Source: an uncultured Pseudomonadota bacterium (GTDB lineage Bacteria; Pseudomonadota; Alphaproteobacteria; RUG11792). From it: a stretch of 20,483 nucleotides of DNA. A program made the translations under genes and the position numbers. The DNA lies in assembly GCA_902773285.1 (NCBI GenBank), contig CACYDS010000008.1, forward strand, positions 1 to 20,483. Direction: 5' to 3'. The notes beneath the pieces are model-generated. The model saw only the letters and a list, made by a program, of their open reading frames with translations. It was not told the origin of the DNA and made no database searches. Positions 6,724 to 15,676 of the stretch are shown here, one piece after another (within the stretch, counting starts at the first letter, position 1; the number at the start of each line of letters is the position of its first letter).

Positions 6724-7386
6724 ATGAATATGCGCTCCAGGAATAAGCCTAACGGTATTGAACTGAACCAATCAATAGAAAAGTTCCGAGAAGACTTGCG
6801 TTTAGGAAAACACGTCTTCTCGGCACCAAAGATGGTAGCATGTTTTGGCGGAAGTTCGATACGAGACGATAATGCATATAAGGAAGATGCAAAAAGATTG
6901 GCAAATAAGCTAGCACGCCAAGGCATTTCACTCGTTACCGGCGGAGGTTCCGGAATAATGAACTCTGTGAATGAAGGTGCATATACCATAAACCCGAAGC
7001 AGTCGTTTGGATTAAGGGTAAATGCAATACCTAAAGAGAAATTTGAGCATGGGGCAACTGCAATTCCGCAGGAAAATGTGCATAGTTTTCATTCGTTGGC
7101 AATAAGATTGCTGACATTGATAGGATGTAGTGATGCAATAGTGTTTTTTCCGGGTGGTTTCGGAACTCTGGAAGAAGTATTTTCGCTGCTGGTAAGGGTT
7201 AGGTTGCATCTAATGGAGAGGATTCCTATATATTTCTATGGCAAGAAATTTTGGACTGGCTTGCTATCATGGATGGCTTCTGATGTAATTGCAGTTGGGG
7301 CAATCAAACAAGAGGATTTAGATTTGTTTAATATAGAAGATGATATAGATGCGATAGCGCAGCAAATACTTGAAAAGTTGGGATAG
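6724..7386 (+). CDS. LOG-family (TIGR00730-like) protein
   Basis: LOG-family proteins share a Rossmann-like fold and typically act as nucleoside 5'-monophosphate phosphoribohydrolases (cytokinin-activating type). Many are mis-annotated as lysine decarboxylases. The family motifs are visible: CFGGSS near residue 40, TGGGSGIMNSVNEGA near 78-92, and the signature PGGFGTLEE at 143-151. At 220 residues the length is normal for the family, with an N-terminal extension of about 35 residues before the first strand. It is separated from the chaperone by 5 nt and from accB by 19 nt, in one transcription unit. The bacterial substrate cannot be told from sequence, and a role in nucleotide salvage is inference. 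Confidence 0.85.
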   Translation: MNMRSRNKPNGIELNQSIEKFREDLRLGKHVFSAPKMVACFGGSSIRDDNAYKEDAKRLANKLARQGISLVTGGGSGIMNSVNEGAYTINPKQSFGLRVNAIPKEKFEHGATAIPQENVHSFHSLAIRLLTLIGCSDAIVFFPGGFGTLEEVFSLLVRVRLHLMERIPIYFYGKKFWTGLLSWMASDVIAVGAIKQEDLDLFNIEDDIDAIAQQILEKLG

Positions 7387-7405
7387 TACGCAGAGGTAAA
7401 TAAAT

Positions 7406-7882
7406 ATGAAGATGAAATTAGATGAAACTGTTTTTGATAAACTAGCAGAAATTTTAAAAAAACATGAATTAAGCGAAATAGAATACAAAGATGATGATGT
7501 AAAAATTCGTTTAACAAGAGGGGCTGTGACGCAAGATGTCCAAAAACAAGACGCACCGAAAGAAAGAGAAGTCAGTGCATTACAACAATCTCCACTAGAA
7601 GTTAAGCATGCCCCAAAAGAAGAGATTAAGGAGAATTGGTCTGACCATCCAGGGGCTGTAAAATCTCCTATGGTAGGAACGTGCTATTTGGCTCCGGAAC
7701 CAGGTGCTCAGAATTTTGTGGTGCTTGGAGATGTTGTGCAGAAAGATCAACCTTTATTGATAATAGAGGCTATGAAGGTTATGAATTTGATTAAAGCGCC
7801 AAAGGGTGGTAAGGTGGTTCATATGGCTGTTTCGAATACGGAGCCGGTAGAATATGGGCAGTTGCTGGTTGTCATTGAGTAA
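7406..7882 (+). CDS. accB: Biotin carboxyl carrier protein of acetyl-CoA carboxylase
   Basis: AccB carries biotin between the carboxylase and carboxyltransferase parts of acetyl-CoA carboxylase, the first step of fatty acid synthesis. The C-terminal biotinyl domain (about residues 85-158) contains the characteristic acidic-proline thumb region, SPMVGTCYLAPEPGA, and the biotinylation motif EAMKVMN with the acceptor Lys124. The N-terminal part (1-40, LAEILKKHELSEIEYKDDDVKI) matches the dimerisation region, followed by a Lys/Glu/Pro-rich linker. The length of 158 residues is normal. GAGGTAA lies just before the ATG at 7406, with a second in-frame ATG two codons on. The stop overlaps the accC start by one base (TAATG), the classic accBC arrangement. 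Confidence 0.96.
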   Translation: MKMKLDETVFDKLAEILKKHELSEIEYKDDDVKIRLTRGAVTQDVQKQDAPKEREVSALQQSPLEVKHAPKEEIKENWSDHPGAVKSPMVGTCYLAPEPGAQNFVVLGDVVQKDQPLLIIEAMKVMNLIKAPKGGKVVHMAVSNTEPVEYGQLLVVIE

Positions 7883-9243
7883 TGATGTTCAAGAAGATTT
7901 TGATAGCAAATAGAGGAGACGTCGCAATAAGGGTTCTAAGAGCCTGTAGAGAAATGGGAATAAAAACTGTTGCTGTCCATTCTGTTGTAGATTCTTCCTT
8001 AATGCATGTTAAGTTTGCCGATGAAAGTGTTTGTATTGGAGGAAACAGATCGGCAGAAAGCTATCTTAATATATCTGCCATTTTGAGTGCTGCAGAAATA
8101 ACTGGAGCAGATGCAATTCATCCGGGAGTAGGTTTCTTGTCAGAGAATGAGAAGTTTGCGACCATGGTTGCTGGGCACAATATGACTTTCATAGGTCCTT
8201 CTCCTGAGCATCTTAGAATGATGGGAGACAAGATTGTTGCTAAAAAAACTATGTCAGAGCTTGGGATCCCGGTTGTGACAGGTTCAGATGGAGAAGTGAA
8301 GTCGGTGGAGGAAGCAAAGTCAATAGCGGCACAATCTGGTTATCCAGTTTTATTTAAAGCGGCATCTGGGGGCGGTGGCAAGGGAATGAAAGTTGCGAAT
8401 TCACAAGATGAAATAGAGAATGCATACAAAATGGCAAAAGCTGAAGCGAAAGCTAATTTTGGCGATGATTGTGTCTATATGGAACGTTATCTCTCTCATC
8501 CGCGTCATATTGAAATTCAAATTTTAGCGGACGCTTATGGTAATGTTGTTCACCTGGGGGAACGGGATTGTTCCATTCAGCGAAATCATCAGAAATTGCT
8601 TGAGGAATCTCCGTCTGCTGCATTATCTAAAACACAACGAGAACAAATTGGCGAGATAGTGACAAATGCTGTAAAAAAACTTGGTTATGTCGGGGTTGGT
8701 ACATTAGAATTTTTGTACGAAGATGGTAAATTTTTCTTCATGGAAATGAACACTCGTTTGCAAGTGGAACACAGCGTAAGTGAAGAGATTACCGGCATTG
8801 ATCTAGTCAAAGAGCAAATCAGAGTAGCTGCTGGCGAAAAACTGAATATAAAACAAGAGGATGTAAACTTCTTTGGACATGCTATCGAATTCCGAATAAA
8901 TGCCGAAGATTCTCTGACGTTTATGCCTTCCCCTGGACGAATTGAAGAACTATATTTTCCTGGGGGTAATGGAGTGCGAATTGACTCTCATATATATCGA
9001 GACTACGTCATCCCGCCATACTATGATAGTTTGATAGCAAAAATAATCGTACATGCATCAACACGCGACGAGTGTCTAGCTAAAGCAAGAGGCGCCCTAG
9101 ATGAGTTGGTAATAGAAGGCGTATCTACTACAGCAGAGCTCCACAAGAAGTTGCTATGCAACAAGGATATAATTGCCGGTGATTTTGATATTCACTGGCT
9201 TGAAAATAATTTACAAACTTTAACGAAAGGAGAAATATCATGA
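7882..9243 (+). CDS. accC: Biotin carboxylase subunit of acetyl-CoA carboxylase
   Basis: AccC carboxylates biotin on AccB using ATP and bicarbonate. Order of motifs: an N-terminal biotin-carboxylase domain with ILIANRGDVAIRVLRACREMGIK-type sequence (family IANRGEIA), HPGVGFLSEN, the ATP-grasp glycine loop ASGGGGKGMKV, GERDCSIQRNHQKLLEE, the metal- and substrate-binding EMNTRLQVEH, and EFRINAED in the C-terminal domain. At 453 residues it is complete. After EMNTRLQVEH the usual Pro-Val-Thr-Glu is Ser-Val-Ser-Glu, a mild departure. Translation may begin at ATG 7882 (overlapping the accB stop) or at ATG 7885. The end overlaps pgeF by four bases (ATGA). Confidence 0.97.
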   Translation: MMFKKILIANRGDVAIRVLRACREMGIKTVAVHSVVDSSLMHVKFADESVCIGGNRSAESYLNISAILSAAEITGADAIHPGVGFLSENEKFATMVAGHNMTFIGPSPEHLRMMGDKIVAKKTMSELGIPVVTGSDGEVKSVEEAKSIAAQSGYPVLFKAASGGGGKGMKVANSQDEIENAYKMAKAEAKANFGDDCVYMERYLSHPRHIEIQILADAYGNVVHLGERDCSIQRNHQKLLEESPSAALSKTQREQIGEIVTNAVKKLGYVGVGTLEFLYEDGKFFFMEMNTRLQVEHSVSEEITGIDLVKEQIRVAAGEKLNIKQEDVNFFGHAIEFRINAEDSLTFMPSPGRIEELYFPGGNGVRIDSHIYRDYVIPPYYDSLIAKIIVHASTRDECLAKARGALDELVIEGVSTTAELHKKLLCNKDIIAGDFDIHWLENNLQTLTKGEIS

Positions 9244-9992
9244 ACGTTATGACATCAGATTTACTATCTGGAATAGATTTTATAGATCACGGCTTTTTTG
9301 ACAGAATGGGAGGAGAAAGTACCGGTACATACGAATCGCTGAACGTCGGAATTGGACGAGGAGACGATGATGAAATTGTGCTCAAGAATCGCAAAAATGT
9401 GGCAGAGCACTTCGGATTGCCTGTTGAGAATTTAGTTATCTTAAATCAAAAGCACAGTGACACTGTGCACGTCATCGATAGAAAAAACAAAAGCAAATAT
9501 CTATTTAAGAATGTCGAACAAGCTCTTCAAAACGAGGGGGATGCAATCATTACAAACGAAAGGGGGATACTTATCGGAGTAAATACTGCTGATTGTGCTC
9601 CTATTTTGCTCTGTGATAAGTCTGCGAAATATATAGCTGCGATACATGCTGGCTGGTGTGGTTCAAATGGGAAAATAATTGAGAATACCCTGGAGAAAAT
9701 GAAATCTTTAGGATGCAAAGATATCGTTGCCTGTATCGGAGCTTGTCTTCAGCGTTTACATTTTGAGATAAAAAACGATATCGACTTTAAAGTTGATCGT
9801 AAATATATATCATACTCAGATGACATAACTCTGTTTGATATGCAATTACAGATATTAGAAAAGTTGTTGGCTAATGGAGTAAAATCTGTGGCAAAAATGG
9901 ACATAGACACCTATTCAAACCCAAATTACTTTAGCAAACGTCGTATAGGAGATCAGACTGGCGTCCAATTTTCAGGAGTGATGATTAGATAA
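9240..9992 (+). CDS. pgeF: Peptidoglycan editing factor / YfiH-type multicopper-oxidase-like protein
   Basis: The family was long called polyphenol oxidase or laccase domain DUF152. The E. coli member YfiH (PgeF) removes wrongly incorporated L-Ser from UDP-MurNAc made by MurC. The metal-site residues are visible: His72 in NQKHSD, Cys119 in TADCAP, and His136 in HAGW. The region GDAIIT and the C-terminal DTYSNPNYFSKRR with QTG also fit. HAGW is followed by Cys-Gly where Arg-Gly is usual, and the later IGPC motif reads IGAC. At 250 residues it is full length. The ATG overlaps the accC stop (ATGA) and AAAGGAG lies 8 nt upstream. It is the last gene of its operon, and murC in this window is its expected partner. 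Confidence 0.9.
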   Translation: MNVMTSDLLSGIDFIDHGFFDRMGGESTGTYESLNVGIGRGDDDEIVLKNRKNVAEHFGLPVENLVILNQKHSDTVHVIDRKNKSKYLFKNVEQALQNEGDAIITNERGILIGVNTADCAPILLCDKSAKYIAAIHAGWCGSNGKIIENTLEKMKSLGCKDIVACIGACLQRLHFEIKNDIDFKVDRKYISYSDDITLFDMQLQILEKLLANGVKSVAKMDIDTYSNPNYFSKRRIGDQTGVQFSGVMIR

Positions 9993-10009
9993 TTGTTGTT
10001 TACAGACAA

Positions 10010-10050
10010 AAATCTATATGCAAAGCGAGACGTGATGTCAGTATAGATTT
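10010..10050. repeat. 9-bp inverted repeat in the ntrY upstream region (possible operator)
   Basis: AAATCTATA at 10010-10018 and TATAGATTT at 10042-10050 are perfect complements separated by 23 nt. The right arm lies where the -35 region of the ntrY promoter would be if TACAAT at 10064-10069 is the -10. This geometry suits a regulator site, for example autoregulation by NtrX, but that is inference. A hairpin in mRNA is also possible. Confidence 0.4.
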
Positions 10051-10063
10051 CCACCAAGTATGG

Positions 10064-10069
10064 TACAAT
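10064..10069 (+). promoter_or_regulatory. -10-like hexamer upstream of ntrY
   Basis: TACAAT in the 107-bp gap between pgeF and ntrY, with no good -35 hexamer at 16-18 nt. Initiation near 10076 would leave a leader of about 24 nt. Confidence 0.35.
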
Positions 10070-10099
10070 CTACCGTGAAGAGTATTTAGAATAACTTGT

Positions 10100-11920
10100 A
10101 TGGCTTTTTCTAGTATTAAAAGGCGAGCATATATAAAATATTTCTTGATACTCACAATTTCTGTGTTATGCACATTAACTTATGTTTTATATAGATGTAG
10201 TCCAAATCCAGCTAATATAAAAGCACTTGTAGTCCTAGTTTATTTTGACGTAGCACTGCTGTTTTTGTTGTCGTTCTTTGTATGGCGCCAAATTCAAGCT
10301 GTAATTGCTTTTAGAAAAGCAAAGAGCGAAAAACACGGATTTTATAGACAAATAATTTATTTGTTTTCTGGTATTGCTATTGTGCCTTCAGTTTGTGTTT
10401 TTATTTTTTCAATTGTGTTTTTTAACATTGGTATAGAGAATCTATTTAAAAATCCGATAAAGAACACCACCGTAAGTTCCGAAGAGATAGTGAAAATTTA
10501 TTTAAATGATATAACTAACACTCTCGAAAATTTTGTCACGGAATTAGGTAAGCAGATAGAACCTTATATAAATGAATTTCTAATTGACACGCAGGGTATA
10601 AATTCGCTTCTTATAGAAACAACCAATTCGACAAAAATAGATGTATCGGTTATGCAAATTCTTGATAACAATTTTGTCAAAACCATTGCAGAAACACAAT
10701 TTGCTATTCCTGCAGAATATGAGCAATTTACAAAAAGTATAGCTTCATTGGACAAGGACGACATACTCACTTGGGAAAGCCACAACGTTATATTTGCTTC
10801 TCTCATGGTTAATCGTGATCTGGGAATATGTATCACCGCATCATTACCTATTGATCTTGACATACTAGAACACAGGCAAAAAATCCAACGCGCAAATGCG
10901 GAGTATTCTAATTTATCATTATTCAGAACCAACCTAAAAATTTCGTTTATGATGCTATTTTCTATTCTCGCGGTATTGCTAGTATTAGCAGCAATTTTGA
11001 CTGGAATAATTTTTGCCAAACGAGTGATGCTGCCAATCAGTAAGCTGGTAATCGCTGTAGACAATCTTAATTTAGACAGTACGATTGCTCCATTTCAAAT
11101 AGGAGCCCCAAACAATGAGTTGATGATTTTAGTTAATGCATTTAACGCAATGATAAACCGAATAATACAACAAAATAAACATATAATTACTGTGAATAGA
11201 CTAAATGCTTGGCAAGATGTCGCGCGCAAAATAGCGCATGAAATAAAAAATCCATTAACTCCAATTCAACTTTCCGCCGAAAGGATAAGAAATAAGTACC
11301 AGAAGGAAATAGTGAACAATCCGGAGATATTCAATACCTGCCTAGATACTATCATTCGCCAAGTTAAAAGTATTGGAAATTTAGTAACTGAATTTTCGAA
11401 TTTTGCAAGAATGCCCGAACCAAAAATAGAGCGAGTTGATATAGTTGAACTAATGAAACAATCTGTCTTAATACAATCTAGTGCTCACAAAAATATACAA
11501 TTTATCCAGCACTACGCTTTAGCTGAGTATTTTTGCTATATAGATCCGTCTCAAATTAACCAAGTTATGCTCAATTTAATTCAAAATGCAGTTAATTCAA
11601 TAACTGAAAATACCCCAAAAACGAATACATTTATTGGAAATATTATGGTAACTTTCGAGATTAATGATGAAATTATGTTTATCTCAATAGAAGATGATGG
11701 CATTGGATTTTCTGATTCCGCAATGGAAAAGGCTTTGGAACCGTATTACACTACAAGGGAACAGGGAACAGGTTTGGGGCTTGCGATCGTCAATAAAATT
11801 ATTGTAGACCACGGTGGTAAAGTAATTCTTGGAACTTCGCAAACACTTGGAGGAGCAAAAGTTTTGCTCAGAATGCCTTGCGATTATATGAAAAGAACAG
11901 GAGAAGGTGATGGCATATAA
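10100..11920 (+). CDS. ntrY: Sensor histidine kinase NtrY
   Basis: NtrY is the membrane kinase of the NtrY/NtrX pair, linked in alphaproteobacteria to nitrogen, redox and envelope control. Three N-terminal membrane segments (about 13-31, 43-61, 84-110) precede a periplasmic-size region of about 170 residues. A fourth membrane segment (about 282-308) leads to a HAMP linker. The HisKA box contains the phospho-acceptor His380 in IAHEIKNPLTPIQ. The HATPase domain shows NLIQNAVNSI (N box), EDDGIGFS and GTGLGLAIV (G boxes). At 606 residues it is shorter than the 700-plus of free-living relatives, and little space remains between HAMP and His380, so the PAS domain appears to be missing. It overlaps ntrX. 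The ribosome binding site is weak. Confidence 0.93.
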   Translation: MAFSSIKRRAYIKYFLILTISVLCTLTYVLYRCSPNPANIKALVVLVYFDVALLFLLSFFVWRQIQAVIAFRKAKSEKHGFYRQIIYLFSGIAIVPSVCVFIFSIVFFNIGIENLFKNPIKNTTVSSEEIVKIYLNDITNTLENFVTELGKQIEPYINEFLIDTQGINSLLIETTNSTKIDVSVMQILDNNFVKTIAETQFAIPAEYEQFTKSIASLDKDDILTWESHNVIFASLMVNRDLGICITASLPIDLDILEHRQKIQRANAEYSNLSLFRTNLKISFMMLFSILAVLLVLAAILTGIIFAKRVMLPISKLVIAVDNLNLDSTIAPFQIGAPNNELMILVNAFNAMINRIIQQNKHIITVNRLNAWQDVARKIAHEIKNPLTPIQLSAERIRNKYQKEIVNNPEIFNTCLDTIIRQVKSIGNLVTEFSNFARMPEPKIERVDIVELMKQSVLIQSSAHKNIQFIQHYALAEYFCYIDPSQINQVMLNLIQNAVNSITENTPKTNTFIGNIMVTFEINDEIMFISIEDDGIGFSDSAMEKALEPYYTTREQGTGLGLAIVNKIIVDHGGKVILGTSQTLGGAKVLLRMPCDYMKRTGEGDGI

Positions 11921-13403
11921 TATTCTTATAGTCGATGACGAAGCTGATATAAGAGAGCTTGTTTCTGGAATATTAGAGGACAGTGGCTATAAACCTAGTG
12001 TGGCCAGCTCGTATATTGAAGCAAGTGAAACTATAAAAAAACTCCCTCCAAATCTGATAATCTTGGACGTTTGGTTAGGGGATGGAGAAAGGGAAGGAAT
12101 GCGACTTTTGGAGCTAGTGCAGAAAGACTATGAATATATCCCTGTGATAATGATGAGCGGGCATGGAACTATTCAAACTGCCGTAACAGCAATACAGCGA
12201 GGAGCGTATGACTTCATTGAAAAGCCATTTGATTCCGCGAGATTGCTAACATCTATCACAAAAGCTATAGATGCAAATCGCCTGCAAAAGGAAAATGCTG
12301 ACTTAAAAGTTAAAGCTAGAGTTTCAGACGGAATTATAGGGCATTCTCAGAATATACAAAACGTGAGGGTTTTAATAAACAGAATAGCCCCATTGAATGG
12401 GCGATGTATAATACTCGGGACAGCAGGATCGGATAAGGAAACGGTTGCAAGAGAAATTCACAAATTATCGTCTAGAAGCAATGCCCCATTTTACACTATA
12501 AATTGCCAAGCTTATAGCTTGCAACAATTGGAAATTGAACTGTTTGGGACAGAAAGCGGCAATTTTTCTGAAAAAACGATAAAGAATAGCCTTTTGGAAA
12601 AAGTGAATGGGGGGACGTTATTTATTGACGAATTGGTATGTACATCATTGGGATTTCAACAAAAACTTCTATCTGCACTTAAAAAAAACAGCTTTTGCAG
12701 GATGGGATCGAAAGATATTATACCTCTTGATGTGCGCATAATTGCTGGTTTGCCATTAAATATAGAAACTTTAATCAAAAACGATGAATTTAGTGATAAA
12801 TTGTATTATCGCTTAAACGCCAATGTAATAAAAATCCTACCATTAGTCAATAGAAAAGAAGACATACCATACCTTATAGAGCACTACACAAAACAAGCAG
12901 TAAAATCTCAAAATATGCTTCCTAAAAGATTTTCAAACGATGCGCTTACTTTCCTGAGTAAATATCCATGGACCGGAGATGTTATGCAACTTCACAATAC
13001 GATTGACTGGATTTTGACTCTCGTAAATGCGACGAGTAAAGAAAAGACCGTTATAGAATTGGAAGATTTACCACATGACATAGTCGGAGATCAGCTACCT
13101 CCAGTGCTTAATGATTCATCTGTCGCAGGAACTGACGAAGATGATCAGATACAGAACAATACCAGAGAGCAACAAACGCCAGATAATGATCCGCTTGTCT
13201 TTGTGCATTCTGAATTATCGATCAAGGAAGCGCGAGAAATGTTTGAAAAGGCATATTTTGTCGAGCAACTAAAAAAGTTTGGTGGCAATATTTCGCAAGT
13301 AGCAAAATTTGTTGATATGGAGCGTTCGGCTCTTCACAGAAAACTAAAAGCATTGGGTATAGCCGATTCTAAATCGTTTAAGAAACTTAATGGAGCCTTA
13401 TGA
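11910..13403 (+). CDS. ntrX: NtrX-type response regulator with degenerate AAA+ domain
   Basis: NtrX is the partner of NtrY. Using numbers counted from GTG 11907, the receiver has Asp10-Asp11, phospho-acceptor Asp54 and Lys106. The central AAA+ region (about 143-375) keeps GGTLFIDE at 235-242. Its Walker A, however, reads GTAGSDKE (171-178) in place of G-E-x-G-T-G-K-E, and the sigma54-contact loop GAFTGA is replaced by GNFSEK (218-223). The last 50 residues form a Fis-type helix-turn-helix (FGGNISQVAKFVDMERSALHRKLKALGI region). It should bind DNA as a phosphorylation-controlled regulator, not act as a sigma54 activator. The ATG at 11910, with GGAG 6 nt upstream, is preferred to the GTG one codon earlier. 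It overlaps ntrY by 11 nt and trkA by 4 nt. Confidence 0.93.
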   Translation: MAYNILIVDDEADIRELVSGILEDSGYKPSVASSYIEASETIKKLPPNLIILDVWLGDGEREGMRLLELVQKDYEYIPVIMMSGHGTIQTAVTAIQRGAYDFIEKPFDSARLLTSITKAIDANRLQKENADLKVKARVSDGIIGHSQNIQNVRVLINRIAPLNGRCIILGTAGSDKETVAREIHKLSSRSNAPFYTINCQAYSLQQLEIELFGTESGNFSEKTIKNSLLEKVNGGTLFIDELVCTSLGFQQKLLSALKKNSFCRMGSKDIIPLDVRIIAGLPLNIETLIKNDEFSDKLYYRLNANVIKILPLVNRKEDIPYLIEHYTKQAVKSQNMLPKRFSNDALTFLSKYPWTGDVMQLHNTIDWILTLVNATSKEKTVIELEDLPHDIVGDQLPPVLNDSSVAGTDEDDQIQNNTREQQTPDNDPLVFVHSELSIKEAREMFEKAYFVEQLKKFGGNISQVAKFVDMERSALHRKLKALGIADSKSFKKLNGAL

Positions 13404-14767
13404 ATATAGTAGTTTTGGGTGCAGGCAGGGTTGGCTTTAATGTTGCCAAAGAACTGTCTTTAAGTGACAACGATGTTTCTATTATCGATATATCGAAGAC
13501 TGCTTTAGCTCAAGTGTCTGAAAGACTTGATGCTAAGCCAGTATTTGGACATGCCTCTGACATATCTGTGTTAAAGGAGGCTGGCATAGAAAATGCTGAT
13601 ATTGTCGTCGCTGCAACTGCAGTCGATGAGATAAATATGACTGTTTGCCAAATTGCTGATTTTATGTTTAATGTACCTACAAAAATTGCCAGGATTGGAA
13701 AAAAATCGTATTTTGATGGATATAACCTTTTTGCAAATGAACGATTTCCGATCGATTTTGTAGTCTCTCCAGCGTTAGAAGTAACAAAGATGGTGCGTCG
13801 AATAATATCTGTACCGGGTACAATTGACGTTATTTCTTGCATAGATGGCAGGCTCCGAATTATAGGCGTTATTTGCAAAAAAGGTTCACCAATTACGGAT
13901 ATCCAGTTGAAATATATTCAAAATGTTGATACAAAATCTATATTGGCAATTCTCATAATAAAACGAGCAGATCAATGGATTATTCCGAACAAAAACGACA
14001 TCGTGCATCCTGGAGATGAAATCTATTTTGCTTGTTCTGCAGCTAATATTCGAGAAGCTATGGCTTTATTTGACTATTCAATTGACAATACCTCAAATGT
14101 AGTTTTTATCGGAGGGAATGAAATCTGCGAAGAAGTCATTACAAATATAACATCGAATGATATTTCTATAAAAATTATAGAAAACGATCTAACACGCGCT
14201 GAAAAGTTATCCGATACATTGAATAATGTGGAAATTCTTCATGGGGATCCGCTAGATTCGGAAACTCTTGCAACATCCGGCATACGTGATGCTGAAGTAG
14301 TTATTGCCGTTACTAATGACGATAAAATCAACATTCTTTCAAGTTTGCTTTCAAAAAAACTTGGTGCCAAGAGGGTTGCTACCATTTTAAATGATTCTTC
14401 ATATGCCGACATTCTTTATTCCCTAGGCATAAATTCTATCCTTGATTCCAGGATGGCTACTGTTTCAAGAATTTTGCAGTATATCCACGAAGAAAGTGTC
14501 GAGAACATATTGTCGTTTGATGATGCTAGAATTGAAATTCTAGCTTTCAATGTATCAGAAGGGAGCTATGCAGTCGGAACATTGACCGATGATATAACAA
14601 TTAAAAATGAAGCGTATATTCCCGCTATAGTGCGAAATGATCAATTATTTATGATGCCAAAACACTTTCTCCTAAATGCCGGAGACCAAGTTTTATTCGT
14701 GACGCGTAAAAGTGCGACTGACAAGATCTTAAAAATATTTAGAGAGAAACCAAAATACCTATTATGA
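13400..14767 (+). CDS. trkA: Trk potassium uptake regulatory subunit
   Basis: TrkA is the cytoplasmic NAD(H)-binding gating ring of Trk potassium transporters. Two tandem RCK units are visible. The first begins VVLGAGRVG (GxGxxG at residues 7-12) with an acidic residue at 30 ending the second strand (SIIDIS). The second begins near residue 233 with VVFIGGNEICEE, where the glycine motif is partly lost, followed by IIEND. Each is followed by a TrkA-C-like subdomain. The length of 455 residues matches the usual 450-460. The membrane partner TrkH/TrkG is not in the window. It sits directly after ntrYX, as in many alphaproteobacteria, and overlaps both neighbours by ATGA. GGAG lies 4-5 nt before the ATG. 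Confidence 0.94.
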   Translation: MNIVVLGAGRVGFNVAKELSLSDNDVSIIDISKTALAQVSERLDAKPVFGHASDISVLKEAGIENADIVVAATAVDEINMTVCQIADFMFNVPTKIARIGKKSYFDGYNLFANERFPIDFVVSPALEVTKMVRRIISVPGTIDVISCIDGRLRIIGVICKKGSPITDIQLKYIQNVDTKSILAILIIKRADQWIIPNKNDIVHPGDEIYFACSAANIREAMALFDYSIDNTSNVVFIGGNEICEEVITNITSNDISIKIIENDLTRAEKLSDTLNNVEILHGDPLDSETLATSGIRDAEVVIAVTNDDKINILSSLLSKKLGAKRVATILNDSSYADILYSLGINSILDSRMATVSRILQYIHEESVENILSFDDARIEILAFNVSEGSYAVGTLTDDITIKNEAYIPAIVRNDQLFMMPKHFLLNAGDQVLFVTRKSATDKILKIFREKPKYLL

Positions 14768-15585
14768 AAATAATAACCAAGCCTGAGTTACAAAATTTGG
14801 CAATAAAGTATGGTGTTTCATATCATGAAACTTTGTTACTTTTGGCACATATCCTAAAGACTGAGTACTCACGTCTGTTTTTTGAAAAATCATACGAGAT
14901 TTCAGAAGATGACTACAAAAATTTGCACCTATTTTTATCAAGACGCAACGAGGGCGAACCAATTTCTAAAATCCTAGAAAAAAAAGAATTTTACGGCTTT
15001 AGTTTTAAAACGACAAAAGACACGCTTGATCCACGTCCAGAAACTGAATTGTTAATTGATTTATTCAAAAAATATCATTTGTATAACTCTCAGAATCTAC
15101 AGATTTTAGATTTAGGTGCCGGAACAGGATGTATTGGGATTACTCTATTAAAGCTTTTTTCTAACACAGTGTGCTGTTTCGCAGATATCTCGGAAAAGGC
15201 GTTAAGCATTACTAGGGAAAACGCGACAATGCATCAAGTGCTTGATCGCTCAGAATTTGTTCTTAGCGATTGGTTTAAAAATATCCATAGGAACTTTGAT
15301 GTGATTATTTCAAATCCGCCGTATGTTGCAGCAAATTATGAACTTGATCGAGCAACGCTGTATGATCCAAAGATAGCCCTTTTCGCTGGCAGTGACGGAA
15401 TGGATGCTTACAGAAGCATATTGCCATCTGCATCAAAATATCTAAAACCTGCAGGACTATTGCTCTTAGAAATTGGATATGATCAGGCAGAAAAAATTAA
15501 ACAAATATCTTCAGATCTAAAATTACTGCGTATGGAAAAGGATCTCGCTGGTATAAGACGCGCCTGTATTTTTCGTCTCTTTTAG
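14764..15585 (+). CDS. prmC: Release factor glutamine N5-methyltransferase
   Basis: PrmC (HemK) methylates the Gln of the GGQ motif in RF1 and RF2, using S-adenosylmethionine, and so speeds translation termination. The N-terminal helical release-factor-binding domain (1-80) is followed by TLDPRPETELL at 88-98, a family signature. The SAM motif DLGAGTGC is at 116-123 and the catalytic NPPY at 184-187. At 273 residues it is complete. The start overlaps the trkA stop by four bases, so it is translated with the ntrYX-trkA unit. In many relatives prmC instead sits beside prfA, so this coupling to trkA is less usual. No terminator is seen before the dnaX promoter. Confidence 0.95.
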   Translation: MKIITKPELQNLAIKYGVSYHETLLLLAHILKTEYSRLFFEKSYEISEDDYKNLHLFLSRRNEGEPISKILEKKEFYGFSFKTTKDTLDPRPETELLIDLFKKYHLYNSQNLQILDLGAGTGCIGITLLKLFSNTVCCFADISEKALSITRENATMHQVLDRSEFVLSDWFKNIHRNFDVIISNPPYVAANYELDRATLYDPKIALFAGSDGMDAYRSILPSASKYLKPAGLLLLEIGYDQAEKIKQISSDLKLLRMEKDLAGIRRACIFRLF

Positions 15586-15614
15586 TTCTTCATACAGCGA
15601 TGCATGTTCAGCAA

Positions 15615-15643
15615 TGGACAGCTTCGGTCAAAGCAAGTATAAT
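15615..15643 (+). promoter_or_regulatory. Strong sigma70 promoter of dnaX
   Basis: TGGACA at 15615-15620, 17 nt, then a perfect TATAAT at 15638-15643. Transcription would start near 15650, after the ATG at 15614, so that upstream ATG cannot be the dnaX start. The leader to ATG 15677 is about 27 nt and contains AGAGGA 6 nt before the start. Confidence 0.78.
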
Positions 15644-15676
15644 GGTAGTGGGCTAAGGTTCTCTAGAGGAACGCAA

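Noticed and set aside
15614..15676. Upstream ATG extension of dnaX
   Set aside because: The ATG lies at the -35 hexamer of a strong promoter and the extension has no family similarity. ATG 15677 has AGAGGA at ideal distance.
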